A stretch of DNA of 64,000 nt from Pelagimonas sp017744045. Lineage in GTDB: Bacteria > Pseudomonadota > Alphaproteobacteria > Rhodobacterales > Rhodobacteraceae. The notes beneath the pieces are model-generated. The model did no database searches. It saw nothing but the letters and a program-made list of their open reading frames with translations, and was not told where the DNA came from. Positions 8,696 to 17,530 of the stretch are shown one piece after another; the first letter of the stretch is position 1; each line of letters starts with the position of its first letter. The stretch lies in the NCBI RefSeq assembly GCF_017744045.1, contig NZ_JAGHRD010000017.1; one strand, 5' to 3'. A program made the translations under genes and the position numbers.

Positions 8696-11161
8696 TTGAA
8701 CCTGTCTCGACCACCGTCATTTTCCGGGCGCGGCTCTGTCCTTTGGGTAAGCGCTCTGCAATCTCTGTTGATCGTCGTTGCCCTGGCCGCCATGGTTTTT
8801 GGGATCAACTATTTTGGTCGCGAATTGCAGATCAAAGAACGGCGGGCCGAGGTCGCGTTTCAGCTTGAGCTGTTCCACACCAAACTGCAGGTCGAAATTG
8901 ATACAGGTATGCAGGTCGCGCGTTCGATTGCCCTGTTCCTGTCGCAATCCGACACCCTGTCCGAGGACGCCTATGCGCGGCTTGCGGCCAGCGCCGGCGT
9001 CAACAAAGAGGCGCTGATCAACATCGCCTGGGCTCCGGATCTGGTGATCAGCCATGTCTACCCGATTGCGGGAAATGAAGCGCTGATTGGCCTGGATTAC
9101 CGCGATCTGCCGACCCAGATCGAACAGGTGCAAAAGGTAAAGGACACAGGCACACCCGCCCTAATTGGTCCTTTGTCCCTGGTTCAAGGCCCCAAAGGGG
9201 TGATCCTGCGCGTTCCGGTGTTTGAAACCACCCAGGGCGATCCGCAATTTCGCGGGGTTTTGTCCCTTGTCTACAACCTTGATCTCCTCTTGGCCTCTGT
9301 TGGCATGACCGATGATGGGCTTGGTCTTGAGATGGCGCTGTTGACGGAATCCGGCGATGTCTCGCTTAGCCTTGGCACCGCGGATTACGCGGATTGGAGC
9401 GTGCAAAACCCGGTCGCTGAGCCGATTTCCCTTTTGGGGCGGAGCTGGACCTTGATGGCGCAGCCAAGCGGCGGCTGGGCGCAGGCCGATATGGAACGTG
9501 TCATCATGATGGCCGGTCTCTCAATCGCCAGCCTGATCATCGCCATTGTCTCCATCGCGGCCATTTGGCTTGCCGCCTCGTTGAAAGAGGCTGAGCGCAA
9601 AAAGGGCCTGTCTGATCAACGCTTTGACAGCGCTGTTCGCAACGCGCCGGGGGTGTTTTTCACCTATCTCCAAAGTCATGATGGTCAAGACCGGCTGGAA
9701 TTCATCTCGGAGCGATGCCGCGACATCTGGGAATGCGAACCCGGGGATCTTTACAAGGATCCAAGCCGCCTTTGGGGGCAAGATGGGGCAGAGCAGCATC
9801 TGGAATGGACCGCCACCGTGTCCCGCGCGCTCATAGAAGGTGAGCGATGGAACTTTGTCTGGAGCATCGTCACACCCTCGGGGACAGAAAAATGGCTTGA
9901 AGGCTGGGGGCATCCCAACCCCGATCAAAGCGAGGGGGCGAAATGGGATAATTTTGTCCTTGATATCACCGAGGACCGGAAAAAAGATCTCGAGCTTGAA
10001 CAAAAGGCCATGCAAGTGCTGGCGGCCCAAAAGCAAGAGAGCATTGGTCAATTGACCGGTGGCGTTGCTCATGATTTCAACAACTTGCTCGCTGTTATCA
10101 TGGGCAATCTGGAATTGCTGCTGGATGATGCCACCGATGATGGGCAAAAGCGGTTGATCACCAATAGCCTCAAGGCCACGCAACGCGGCGCTGATCTGAC
10201 CCGCAACATGCTGGCCTTTGCGCGCAAGGCCCGGCTGGAACCCAAATTGATAGAGCTGAACCAACTGGTTCTGGACACCGGCAGTTGGACGCGTCGGGTT
10301 TTGCCTGCCAATATTGATGTTGTGACGGATCTGCAGCCGGATCTTTGGGCCATCGAGGCGGATCCGAGTTCGACGGAAAGCGCTTTGTTGAACCTGATCC
10401 TGAATGCTCGGGATGCCATGCCACTGGGCGGGCATCTGAGAATTTCCAGCAAAAACATGCTTGTGGTTGAATCCCAGATCACCACGTCGGGCGGTGATCT
10501 GCCCCCCGGGGCCTATGTGGTTTTGACGGTCGAAGACACAGGCACCGGCATCGCCTCCGAAGCGCAGGACATGATTTTTGAACCGTTCTACACCACAAAA
10601 TCCCCCGGGCGCGGTTCTGGGCTGGGCTTGTCCATGGTCCAGGGATTCATGCAGCAATCCGGCGGCGCGGTTGCGGTGGTGTCAACCATCGGCGAGGGGA
10701 CCACATTCAAACTGTTCTTCAACGCGGTCATGAAAGACCCGAAAGCCGCGCAGGAAGAGACGGGTTCAGAGACAGAAGCCGAGTTTTCCCAGGCCAGAAT
10801 TCTCCTGGCCGAGGATGAGGAGGCGGTGCGCCTTGTTTTGGTGCAAAGCCTTGAAAAGATGGGCTATGATGTGTGCGCCGCCAATTCTGGCGATGCGGCC
10901 TATCTGCATTTTGTGCATGACAAGGAGTTTGATTTGGTTCTGACCGATATCGTCATGCCCGGAAAGCTGCAGGGGCCGGATTTGTGCGCCAATATCCGCA
11001 ATGACAGCCCAGACATGCCGGTGATCTTTATGTCCGGCTATGCCAGCACGACGGATCAGGCGCTTCCTAATGATGACAAAACCATACGGCTGACCAAACC
11101 TGCCTCGCAGGCTCAGCTCAAGACTGCGATTGAAACCGTATTGCTGCGCCGTGACGCTTAG
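8696..11161 (+). CDS. CHASE-domain hybrid sensor histidine kinase
   Basis: 821 residues. Order of parts: membrane helix (about 14-38), periplasmic CHASE sensor (about 60-240, with NIAWAPDLVISHVYP), second helix (about 270-295), a PAS-like domain (about 305-430), HisKA with GGVAHDFNNLL and phospho-acceptor His459, HATPase (VEDTGTGI, GLGLSMVQG), and a C-terminal receiver with Asp751 in LTDIVMPG. Start is TTG 8696 with AGGAG a few bases upstream. CHASE domains sense small extracellular ligands such as cytokinin-like molecules, but the ligand here is unknown. No separate DNA-binding response regulator is adjacent, so the phosphate must go to a distant partner. Confidence 0.9.
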   Translation: MNLSRPPSFSGRGSVLWVSALQSLLIVVALAAMVFGINYFGRELQIKERRAEVAFQLELFHTKLQVEIDTGMQVARSIALFLSQSDTLSEDAYARLAASAGVNKEALINIAWAPDLVISHVYPIAGNEALIGLDYRDLPTQIEQVQKVKDTGTPALIGPLSLVQGPKGVILRVPVFETTQGDPQFRGVLSLVYNLDLLLASVGMTDDGLGLEMALLTESGDVSLSLGTADYADWSVQNPVAEPISLLGRSWTLMAQPSGGWAQADMERVIMMAGLSIASLIIAIVSIAAIWLAASLKEAERKKGLSDQRFDSAVRNAPGVFFTYLQSHDGQDRLEFISERCRDIWECEPGDLYKDPSRLWGQDGAEQHLEWTATVSRALIEGERWNFVWSIVTPSGTEKWLEGWGHPNPDQSEGAKWDNFVLDITEDRKKDLELEQKAMQVLAAQKQESIGQLTGGVAHDFNNLLAVIMGNLELLLDDATDDGQKRLITNSLKATQRGADLTRNMLAFARKARLEPKLIELNQLVLDTGSWTRRVLPANIDVVTDLQPDLWAIEADPSSTESALLNLILNARDAMPLGGHLRISSKNMLVVESQITTSGGDLPPGAYVVLTVEDTGTGIASEAQDMIFEPFYTTKSPGRGSGLGLSMVQGFMQQSGGAVAVVSTIGEGTTFKLFFNAVMKDPKAAQEETGSETEAEFSQARILLAEDEEAVRLVLVQSLEKMGYDVCAANSGDAAYLHFVHDKEFDLVLTDIVMPGKLQGPDLCANIRNDSPDMPVIFMSGYASTTDQALPNDDKTIRLTKPASQAQLKTAIETVLLRRDA

Positions 11162-11194
11162 TCCTGCCGAGAGAGTCCATAGAAAAGCCAGAGC

Positions 11195-13441
11195 CTAATT
11201 GGCATTTGACAGGCTCGGAGGGGCCGGCCTGTCATCTTGCTTGCTGGCATTCTTGGAAATCCACTCCAGAAAGGCCCGTTTTCGAATGGGTTTTGTCAAA
11301 AAGTGGTCCATGCCGGCCTTTAGGCAGGATTGCATTTCCGTATCAAAGGCATGGGCCGTGAGCGCGACAATGGTGGGTTGCGGAATGTCGAGCCGCCGAA
11401 TTTGGCGCGTTGCCTCAAGCCCGCTCATGCCGGGCATGGAGACATCCATAAAGATGAGATCGGGGTTTAAGGCTTCGGTCGCGGAAACGGCTTCGACGCC
11501 ATCGGCGGCAAAACGCAGAAAGATGGGTAAGCCATCCAGATACTTGGACAACAACAACCGGTTGGTTTGATTGTCCTCGGCGATCAGAATTTTGAGCCCG
11601 GCCAGATGATCGAAATCCTCGGTGACCGGGGTGGTCAAATCTTCGTCACTGCTGAGGTCAGCCGTCAGTTTTACCGGAATATCGACGAGGAACGTGGTCC
11701 CCAAACCCAGTTTGGATGTCACGGATATGCGCCCGCCCATCAGCTCAATGATGTTCTTTGAGATGGTCAACCCCAAGCCGGTGCCGCCAAAATGGGTCAC
11801 TGTATCCCGCTCCGCCTGGGTGAAGCGATCAAAAATCTTGTCGAGCTTGTCTTTGGCGATGCCGATCCCGGTATCCTTGACCTCAAATTTCAGGTGCGGC
11901 CCATCCGCGGCCTCAATGATCTCGACACGGATGTTGATATCGCCGTCTTTGGTAAACTTGATTGCGTTGCCAATCAGATTGATCGCCACCTGGCGCAGAC
12001 GGCTTTGATCCGCATCGATGGACAGCGACGTCTCCGAGAAGAACTCCAGCGACAGGGCGGTGTTGGCCTGTTTCGCGGATGCGGTGAGCAGGGCCACCGT
12101 GTCCTGAAAAAGTGTGTCGATGCGAAACGGGGCCGGGTTGAGCTCCATCTTTCCAGCATCCAGTTGCGACAGATCCAGAACGTCGTTGATTACCGTCATC
12201 AAGGATTGCGACGACCCGGCGATGGTGCGCAGATAGCCTTTTTGCTCCTCACTCAGCCCGGTCTCGGCCAGGATATCCGTCATGCCGATGATACCCGTCA
12301 GGGGCGTGCGGATTTCATGGCTCATATTGGCGAGGAATTCCGATTTCGCGCGCGCGCCTTGTTCGGCGGCATGGCGGGCTTGCACCATTTCTTCGGCGTG
12401 TTTTTTCGCCTCAGTCACATCCCGTTCAATGCCAACAAAAAATTCGACCTCACCGCTGGCATCATGAACCGGGAAGATATTCACCTCGACCCAAATGCGA
12501 CGGTTGTCTTTGGTGATATTGACCATTTCGCCGCGAAAGGGTTTGCCGGCCCCGACAGCTTGATCAATGTCCTGCGGCAAAAGCAGGCTTTCATCGTCGC
12601 CCGAAAGTAGCTCAGCGATCTTTCGACCCACTGCTTCCTGGGCGGAAAACCCGGTGACGCGGCTGAAGGCCTCATTTACCCAAATAATCCGGCGTTCGGG
12701 GTCTGTAAGGACAATGCTGTCATTGGCTTTGCGCGCCACCAGGGACAGTTTGCGCAGCTCTTTCTGGTCAGACACCATGCGTTGATTGGCGCGCTTTAGC
12801 TCGCTTTCTTTAGCCCCCAGGGTCTGTGTGATGCGGAAATTTGCCAGGCCTGATTGGGTGAAGGAAACGAACATATAGGCCATGCAAATCAACAGCATAC
12901 TGCCGGATGCGTCCGTGAACATAAGCACGTTCATGTCCTGTTTAATGATCGCCTGCGCACCCAGAAAAAGCGCAGGGGTCACGGCATAAAGGCCCAGCTT
13001 GATCATGCCGCCGAGAGGAAAGAGAGGCAGCACAATCGCAGAGTTGACGGCCCCGATCCCCAGGGCCCCGATAACAAACAAAAGATTGGCATTCCCTCCC
13101 GAAAAAAAGAAATACAGCCCGGTTGCCGAAATCAGGGAAAGGGCCTGGATCATGCCCGTGACCGCCGCCAACCGTTCTGCCTTGCGCAGTTGATCGGACA
13201 GGGCCAAATACCTGACAGGGTGACGTAAGCTCCAGCAATCGAACAGATCGCCACCCAACAAAAGCGCAAGCCCGGCGGCGCAGATCGCGAGATCAATCGC
13301 GGTCAGCGACAGCGTGCAACCCATGATGTAAAGCAGCAACCGCGATCGAAGCCGCCGCACCCGGTCGCTGATATGCGACAGGAGCAAACGCCTTCTGGTT
13401 TCGGGCGTTAGGCCCAAATTCTCTGCGGTGTCTGGTTGCAA
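11195..13441 (-). CDS. PAS-domain hybrid sensor histidine kinase with membrane N-terminus
   Basis: 748 residues. About five or six hydrophobic helices cover residues 33-210, then a coiled-coil linker and a PAS domain (about 245-355, VNEAFSRVTGFSAQEAVG). HisKA has His375 in ANMSHEIRTPL. The HATPase domain shows NLIGNAIKF, DTGIGI and GGTGLGL. The receiver domain has Asp666 in FMDVSMPG and a conserved Lys in TKPI near the end. The N-terminal membrane block is not a classical sensor domain. It is convergent with the CHASE kinase (33 bp between stops), so the two could feed one pathway, but nothing in the sequence proves it. Confidence 0.9.
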   Translation of the reverse strand: MQPDTAENLGLTPETRRRLLLSHISDRVRRLRSRLLLYIMGCTLSLTAIDLAICAAGLALLLGGDLFDCWSLRHPVRYLALSDQLRKAERLAAVTGMIQALSLISATGLYFFFSGGNANLLFVIGALGIGAVNSAIVLPLFPLGGMIKLGLYAVTPALFLGAQAIIKQDMNVLMFTDASGSMLLICMAYMFVSFTQSGLANFRITQTLGAKESELKRANQRMVSDQKELRKLSLVARKANDSIVLTDPERRIIWVNEAFSRVTGFSAQEAVGRKIAELLSGDDESLLLPQDIDQAVGAGKPFRGEMVNITKDNRRIWVEVNIFPVHDASGEVEFFVGIERDVTEAKKHAEEMVQARHAAEQGARAKSEFLANMSHEIRTPLTGIIGMTDILAETGLSEEQKGYLRTIAGSSQSLMTVINDVLDLSQLDAGKMELNPAPFRIDTLFQDTVALLTASAKQANTALSLEFFSETSLSIDADQSRLRQVAINLIGNAIKFTKDGDINIRVEIIEAADGPHLKFEVKDTGIGIAKDKLDKIFDRFTQAERDTVTHFGGTGLGLTISKNIIELMGGRISVTSKLGLGTTFLVDIPVKLTADLSSDEDLTTPVTEDFDHLAGLKILIAEDNQTNRLLLSKYLDGLPIFLRFAADGVEAVSATEALNPDLIFMDVSMPGMSGLEATRQIRRLDIPQPTIVALTAHAFDTEMQSCLKAGMDHFLTKPIRKRAFLEWISKNASKQDDRPAPPSLSNAN

Positions 13442-13562
13442 GATACGCGGTCTTTCGGCATGCCGTTCCTACCGACACTTTGCCACCGCGCAGTTAATTA
13501 AACTCTAAGTCCGCTTGTGAAAGACATGTGCCCAGAGGCCAGATCACGCCAGGCAGACCCGT

Positions 13563-15143
13563 TCACAGAAGGCGTTTTTCCTCCAGGAGGTCGGGCAGGT
13601 CGTTCTCGTACAGGATCACATCATCCTCGTGCAGCTCTTTGGCGATCAAGGCACGGGCATCGCTAAAAGTCGCGACCTCAATCACCTTGGCCTCGCCGGA
13701 TTTTGTGCTGTCAACAAAGCTGCGGATACGGTCGGGGTTGACCACATAGATCATATCGCACTTATCGGCACTGAATTTGCCCAGACGGTCATGCACCCGG
13801 TCATGTTCCAGACCCAGTTCGGCAATGCCCGGCGTCACCAATATCCGCCGACCACCGCGCTGCTTGGCCAGTTTGTCCATCGAGGCAACCGCCGACATAA
13901 AGCCCATTTCGTTCGAGTTATAGGCATCATCCAGGATCAGGGCCGTGCCCGGGGCACCAACCTTTTGCAGGCGGTGCGGGACTTGGGCCACGGTTCGGGT
14001 AAAGTACGGGATTTGCGCCACAATCTTGGGGTCGATGGTGGCCGCCATCACCACGGCGAGGGCCGAGTTCAACACGTTATGTTCGCCCAGCAGCGGCAGC
14101 TCATAGGTGATCCCATCAAGATCTGGGTTCTGCGAGCTCAGCGAGATGGACCAGGACCCACCGTCAAGCTCTTGTTGGCTGATCACAACATCCGCATCCT
14201 CAAACCCAACAGTGACAGCGCGCGCGCCATAGGTTTCGCGGATTTTGGCAAAGGGGGGGTAATCCAGCAATTTGGCATTCAACACAACCTTGCCCCCCGC
14301 CGAACACACCTCGGTGGCCAGTTCCGATTTGGCTTGGGCAATGGCCTCGATACTGCCGAAACGTTCAGTATGCGCATCGCCAACAGCGGTGATAATGCCG
14401 TAATTCGGATGCACAAAATCGCACAGCCGTTTGATCGACCCAATGCCATAAGCCCCCATTTCCGCGACGAAATACTTGTGCGACCATTGCAGGCGCTGGC
14501 GGATATGGCGGGTGTGACCCAGAACCGTGTTGATCGATCCGGGGCTGTAATAGACCGGGCCAGAGGCCTCGAGGATCTCGGCAAACATGTGTTTTACAGT
14601 GGTTTTGCCAAAGGAACCGGTGACGCCGATACGGATCGGGTCAAGCCGTTCCAGCTTGGCCCGCGCCTCGTTCTGATACCCTTCGTTGATCTTGACCTGC
14701 AGCGGTTGCAGCACTTTGTTGGCGATAATCATCACAAAAGGTGCCGCATGCAGGGCGATCAGCGCGCAAAGCGGGTGCAGCAGCACCAAAAGCGCCAGCA
14801 CGGTCACGCTGCCAAAGGTCAGCCAATAGATCCGCATGGCGCGCTCGGTCCGCGCCAGGGCCTTTTTGAAACGATGCTGGCCTTCGAGATAGGCCAGCAC
14901 GACAAAGGCAATGGCCAGCAGCAAGGTTGTCAGCACCGCCCCCATGCCATTTGCCCCAAGCACGACCGCCACAAGCGTGGCAACACTTGCTTTGACATCA
15001 AACAGGCGCACATCCGACCAGGCCCCGACGAACCGCTTGCCGTCATATTCCTCTTGCTGGAAATAGGTCAGCAGGGTGCGCACGCGGGTGAACAGTAGAA
15101 AGATCAGGCTTGCGAGCAAGCATAGTTTGGCAAAAATCATCAT
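13563..15143 (-). CDS. Membrane-anchored Mur ligase-family protein (MurF-like)
   Basis: 526 residues. The first about 145 residues hold four hydrophobic segments (about 4-19, 52-86, 108-123, 125-141). The rest is a Mur ligase ATP-binding and C-terminal domain: P-loop GVTGSFGKTT at 173-182, then AEMGAYGIGSIKRLC and ITAVGDAHTERFGS, typical of MurF. The normal N-terminal UDP-sugar-binding domain of MurF is absent and is replaced by membrane helices. The enzyme should make an amide bond using ATP at the inner face of the membrane, but the acceptor is unlikely to be bound in the usual way. Its start overlaps the upstream hydrolase by 4 bp. It lies outside any dcw cell-wall cluster and beside a D-Ala-D-Ala ligase relative. 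Confidence 0.8.
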   Translation of the reverse strand: MMIFAKLCLLASLIFLLFTRVRTLLTYFQQEEYDGKRFVGAWSDVRLFDVKASVATLVAVVLGANGMGAVLTTLLLAIAFVVLAYLEGQHRFKKALARTERAMRIYWLTFGSVTVLALLVLLHPLCALIALHAAPFVMIIANKVLQPLQVKINEGYQNEARAKLERLDPIRIGVTGSFGKTTVKHMFAEILEASGPVYYSPGSINTVLGHTRHIRQRLQWSHKYFVAEMGAYGIGSIKRLCDFVHPNYGIITAVGDAHTERFGSIEAIAQAKSELATEVCSAGGKVVLNAKLLDYPPFAKIRETYGARAVTVGFEDADVVISQQELDGGSWSISLSSQNPDLDGITYELPLLGEHNVLNSALAVVMAATIDPKIVAQIPYFTRTVAQVPHRLQKVGAPGTALILDDAYNSNEMGFMSAVASMDKLAKQRGGRRILVTPGIAELGLEHDRVHDRLGKFSADKCDMIYVVNPDRIRSFVDSTKSGEAKVIEVATFSDARALIAKELHEDDVILYENDLPDLLEEKRLL

Positions 15144-15898
15144 TCACCCAACTCCTGCAGCGCTTCTTTGAGCATCAATGTCATTTGGTGGCGACCTCGG
15201 GACAGAATGGTCAGGTGGTCATATTCGGGGCATTCCAGATAGGTCGAATTAGGCACCAGCGCGTGCATCTTCTTTCCGATTTCTGGCGGCGTTTCCGTGT
15301 CATTGGCCCCATATAGGAATGTGGTCGGGCAGGTGATTGAGGCCAGCTGATCGGTCTGGTTCTCCTGAACGGCCTTGATGAAAATATCGCGCAACCCGCT
15401 TTCACGGCTGGCAACGTAATCGGCGCTGCCAAACTGCTTTTCAAGCGCGATGATGTCTTCCTCGGAGCTTGCCGCGGCCTTTTTGCGTTTGAACTGCCAA
15501 CTGCGCAGCTTGCCGCGCCATTTTTGGGTCAGCGGTACTTCGCGCGGGACACCAGCCCCCGCCACGACGAACAAATGCGCCACCGGGCTGTCAGACATCT
15601 GCGCCATACGCAGCCCGACCCGGCCGCCAAAGCTGTGTCCGACCCAGATGTAGCGCGTCAACCCCAGCTCTTGTTCCAGCATGTCGCGGGTTGCCTTGGC
15701 ATAATCCTGCGTGTCCCAGGCCGCTTCGGGGCGGGGGCTTGCGCCAAATCCTGGCAGGTCCAGCAAGACCAGTTTGGCACGATCGCCCAACAGTTCTGCA
15801 ACCGGGATGAAATCGCGATGATCTCGCGCCCAGCCATGGCCAAAAACAATCGGAAACCCGTCCTTGTTGCCCAGGATCTCATAGTTCATCAATGACAT
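15140..15898 (-). CDS. Alpha/beta hydrolase
   Basis: 252 residues, cytoplasmic, no signal peptide. The triad is visible: Ser89 in GHSFGG, Asp200 in YGANDTETP, His228 in PEYDHLT; the oxyanion region is GHGWARD. A Lys-rich lid segment (KWRGKLRSWQFKRKK) lies at about 126-140. It is translationally coupled to the Mur ligase gene (4-bp overlap) and is the first gene of that operon. It might release or edit a product of the ligases, as an esterase, amidase or thioesterase. That role is inference; the substrate cannot be read. Start could also be the second Met (residue 4). Confidence 0.85.
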   Translation of the reverse strand: MSLMNYEILGNKDGFPIVFGHGWARDHRDFIPVAELLGDRAKLVLLDLPGFGASPRPEAAWDTQDYAKATRDMLEQELGLTRYIWVGHSFGGRVGLRMAQMSDSPVAHLFVVAGAGVPREVPLTQKWRGKLRSWQFKRKKAAASSEEDIIALEKQFGSADYVASRESGLRDIFIKAVQENQTDQLASITCPTTFLYGANDTETPPEIGKKMHALVPNSTYLECPEYDHLTILSRGRHQMTLMLKEALQELGE

Positions 15899-15924
15899 TT
15901 CTACCGCTCAGCATGCTGCTTTTT

Positions 15925-15941
15925 CACTACCATATGTAGTG
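15925..15941. promoter_or_regulatory. Palindrome in the divergent hydrolase/ligase promoter
   Basis: A perfect inverted repeat CACTAC-catat-GTAGTG sits in the 102-bp space between the hydrolase start and the D-Ala-D-Ala ligase-like start (16001). Its position suggests an operator shared by both transcripts. The word TTTTCACTAC occurs again at 17200-17209 after the ligase gene, possibly by chance. Identity of a binding protein is unknown. Confidence 0.45.
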
Positions 15942-16000
15942 CTTTGAATTCTTGTAATGTATATGGTGAACCGAGACCAGATCGAAGAGGGGCAATTGCC

Positions 16001-17173
16001 TTGGATAAGCTGAACATAGCCGTCATTTTTGGTGGGCCGAGCCAGGAACACGATGTCAGTGTCGTGAGCGCGCAACAGTTGATGGATGCGGCGGATGTTC
16101 GGACAATGAACATTGTCCCGGTCTATATGAATTTTGAGGGGCGGTTCTTTCACGGTCCAACACTGCGCCGTTTGGAACGGTACAAACCCAGCCCGCCGGG
16201 TCTGCGCGAAGTGTTCTTTGCCTGGGATGATGCCGGCCCTTGCCTGAAATCCCATGATGGCAGCTGGCGTTGTGGGATTGATTGCGCGGTTCCGGTCTTT
16301 CACGGCCCGTTTGGCGAGGACGGGCGTCTTGCCGGGATGCTCGAAATCGTCGGCATTCCGACCACCGGGTTTTCGGCCACCAACTCTGCCATTGCCATGC
16401 GCAAGGATGCGACCAAATCGCTGGTGCAATCGGTTGGGGTGAATGTCCTGCCGCATGTGGTCGTGCAGACCAGCCAATTGGCAGATCCCGAGCCGGTGAT
16501 CGACGAGATCGAGGAAAAGCTGTCTTTCCCTGTGGTGGTCAAACCGGCCAATCTCGGCTCCAGCATCGGCGTCGGCCTGGCCAAGGACCGTGAAACCCTG
16601 CTGATCCACCTGCAAGGGGCCCTGCGCGAAGACACCTTTGCCCTGGTCGAACCACAGGTGCAAAACCTCGAAGAGCTCAACATCGCCGTCATGTTCCGCG
16701 ATGGCAAAACCTGCTTTTCCGCGATTGAGCGGCCCAAATCGTCAGCCGAGCTGCTGGATTTCCGCGAGAAATACCTGTCGCAGGAAAGCAGCGGCAATGG
16801 CGGCGGGCAGGGCAAGCTGGGGGCGGCCATTGTGCCATCCCAAGGCATGTTGTCCCTGACACGCGACATCAACCCGGATCTCGACCCGGAGCTGCAGGCG
16901 CGTCTGTATGACTATGCTGAGAAGGCCTTTGCCATCCTTGGTCAGCGCGGCGCGCCGCGCATGGATTTCATGACCGACAAGGCCACCGGCGAGCTTTGGT
17001 TCAACGAGATCAATCCAATGCCGGGGTCCTATGGGTTTTTCTTGTGGGAGGCGGCAAATCCGCAAGTGCTGTTCCCGGATCTGGTGGCGCATCTGGTTCA
17101 GGAAGCTCTGGGCGATACCGTGAAATCCTTTACCGATCCAGTGCCGCAAGACGCCTATCTGCTGCCGCGCTAG
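16001..17173 (+). CDS. D-alanine--D-alanine ligase-like ATP-grasp enzyme
   Basis: 390 residues from TTG 16001, which has GAAGAGG about 8 bp upstream; upstream in-frame TTG starts lack a ribosome site. The N-terminal motif IAVIFGGPSQEHDVSVVSA and VFHGPFGEDGRLAGMLE are diagnostic of the Ddl family. ATP-grasp features follow: VVVKPANLGSSIGVG, and the metal-binding WFNEINPMPGS near the C-terminus. It is about 80 residues longer than typical DdlB, with insertions near 70-90 and 245-280. It would join two amino acids, perhaps D-Ala, with ATP. It is divergent from the hydrolase-Mur ligase pair, which resembles a separated Ddl-MurF functional pair. It could be a second Ddl or an enzyme with other substrates. 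Confidence 0.8.
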   Translation: MDKLNIAVIFGGPSQEHDVSVVSAQQLMDAADVRTMNIVPVYMNFEGRFFHGPTLRRLERYKPSPPGLREVFFAWDDAGPCLKSHDGSWRCGIDCAVPVFHGPFGEDGRLAGMLEIVGIPTTGFSATNSAIAMRKDATKSLVQSVGVNVLPHVVVQTSQLADPEPVIDEIEEKLSFPVVVKPANLGSSIGVGLAKDRETLLIHLQGALREDTFALVEPQVQNLEELNIAVMFRDGKTCFSAIERPKSSAELLDFREKYLSQESSGNGGGQGKLGAAIVPSQGMLSLTRDINPDLDPELQARLYDYAEKAFAILGQRGAPRMDFMTDKATGELWFNEINPMPGSYGFFLWEAANPQVLFPDLVAHLVQEALGDTVKSFTDPVPQDAYLLPR

Positions 17174-17182
17174 GCACTGGTA

Positions 17183-17204
17183 CGCCTCGTGTCGAGGCTC
17201 TTTT
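17183..17204 (+). terminator. Intrinsic terminator after the Ddl-like gene
   Basis: GCCTCG (17183-17188), a 3-nt loop and CGAGGC (17192-17197) are followed by TCTTTTC. A second, stronger stem without a T-run lies at 17223-17248 (CCCTGTCGG / CCGACAGGG, 9 bp, 8-nt loop). Confidence 0.6.
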
Positions 17205-17490
17205 CACTACATCTCATATGATCCCTGTCGGCATTTTGTCCGACAGGGCGGGCGTACGTGCGTCTCAATTTGCCGATATGCACGCCGCTAGATATGACAC
17301 CTCTCGAATCTCACGCCGCACTTACCCGCAAATGAAGGCGGAATTTGTGCGCGTTTAGCCCGAGATTCCCGCAGTAAAAGGCGCGACAATGCGCTGATCC
17401 TCTCCCGATAATCCAAAAATATCACATTAAAATAATGCGTTGATCCAGAATCTAAGCGCTTCCTAAATGTGTCTTGCTTCCAATCAAAAG
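17205..17490. other. Gene-free stretch upstream of the pectin importer operon
   Basis: No convincing gene is present. It contains the 9-bp stem at 17223-17248 and, at its 3' end, a TTGCTT -35-like box at 17474-17479 just ahead of the operator. The remainder shows nothing I can assign. Confidence 0.5.
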
Positions 17491-17514
17491 TTATCATACA
17501 ACTTGTTATACAAG
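17491..17514 (+). promoter_or_regulatory. FadR-type operator before the ABC importer operon
   Basis: Two half-sites lie head to head: TTATCATACAAC and, on the other strand, CTTGTATAACAAG. They fit the core TTRTCATACAA, which contains the GntR/FadR consensus TNGTNNNACNA in its best copies. The same left half occurs before kdgD (28211) and a related copy before kduI (32910). The site starts 11 bp after a TTGCTT -35-like box and ends 16 bp before the permease ATG, so a bound repressor would block initiation. The likely binder is the GntR protein encoded at 33479-34186 (inference). Confidence 0.7.
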
Positions 17515-17530
17515 TAGGGAGGGTTGCCTT

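Noticed and set aside
9521..10657. 378-residue frame antisense to the CHASE kinase
   Set aside because: Antisense to the HisKA and HATPase region, which has unambiguous motifs.
13629..15098. 489-residue open frame antisense to the Mur ligase
   Set aside because: The Mur ligase has clear motifs; the antisense translation is His/Gln/Gly-rich with no family signature.
15921..17209. TTTTCACTAC at both ends of the Ddl-like gene, as possible insertion ends
   Set aside because: Only 10 bp, in the same orientation, with no other element features; the downstream copy overlaps the terminator tail. Probably chance.
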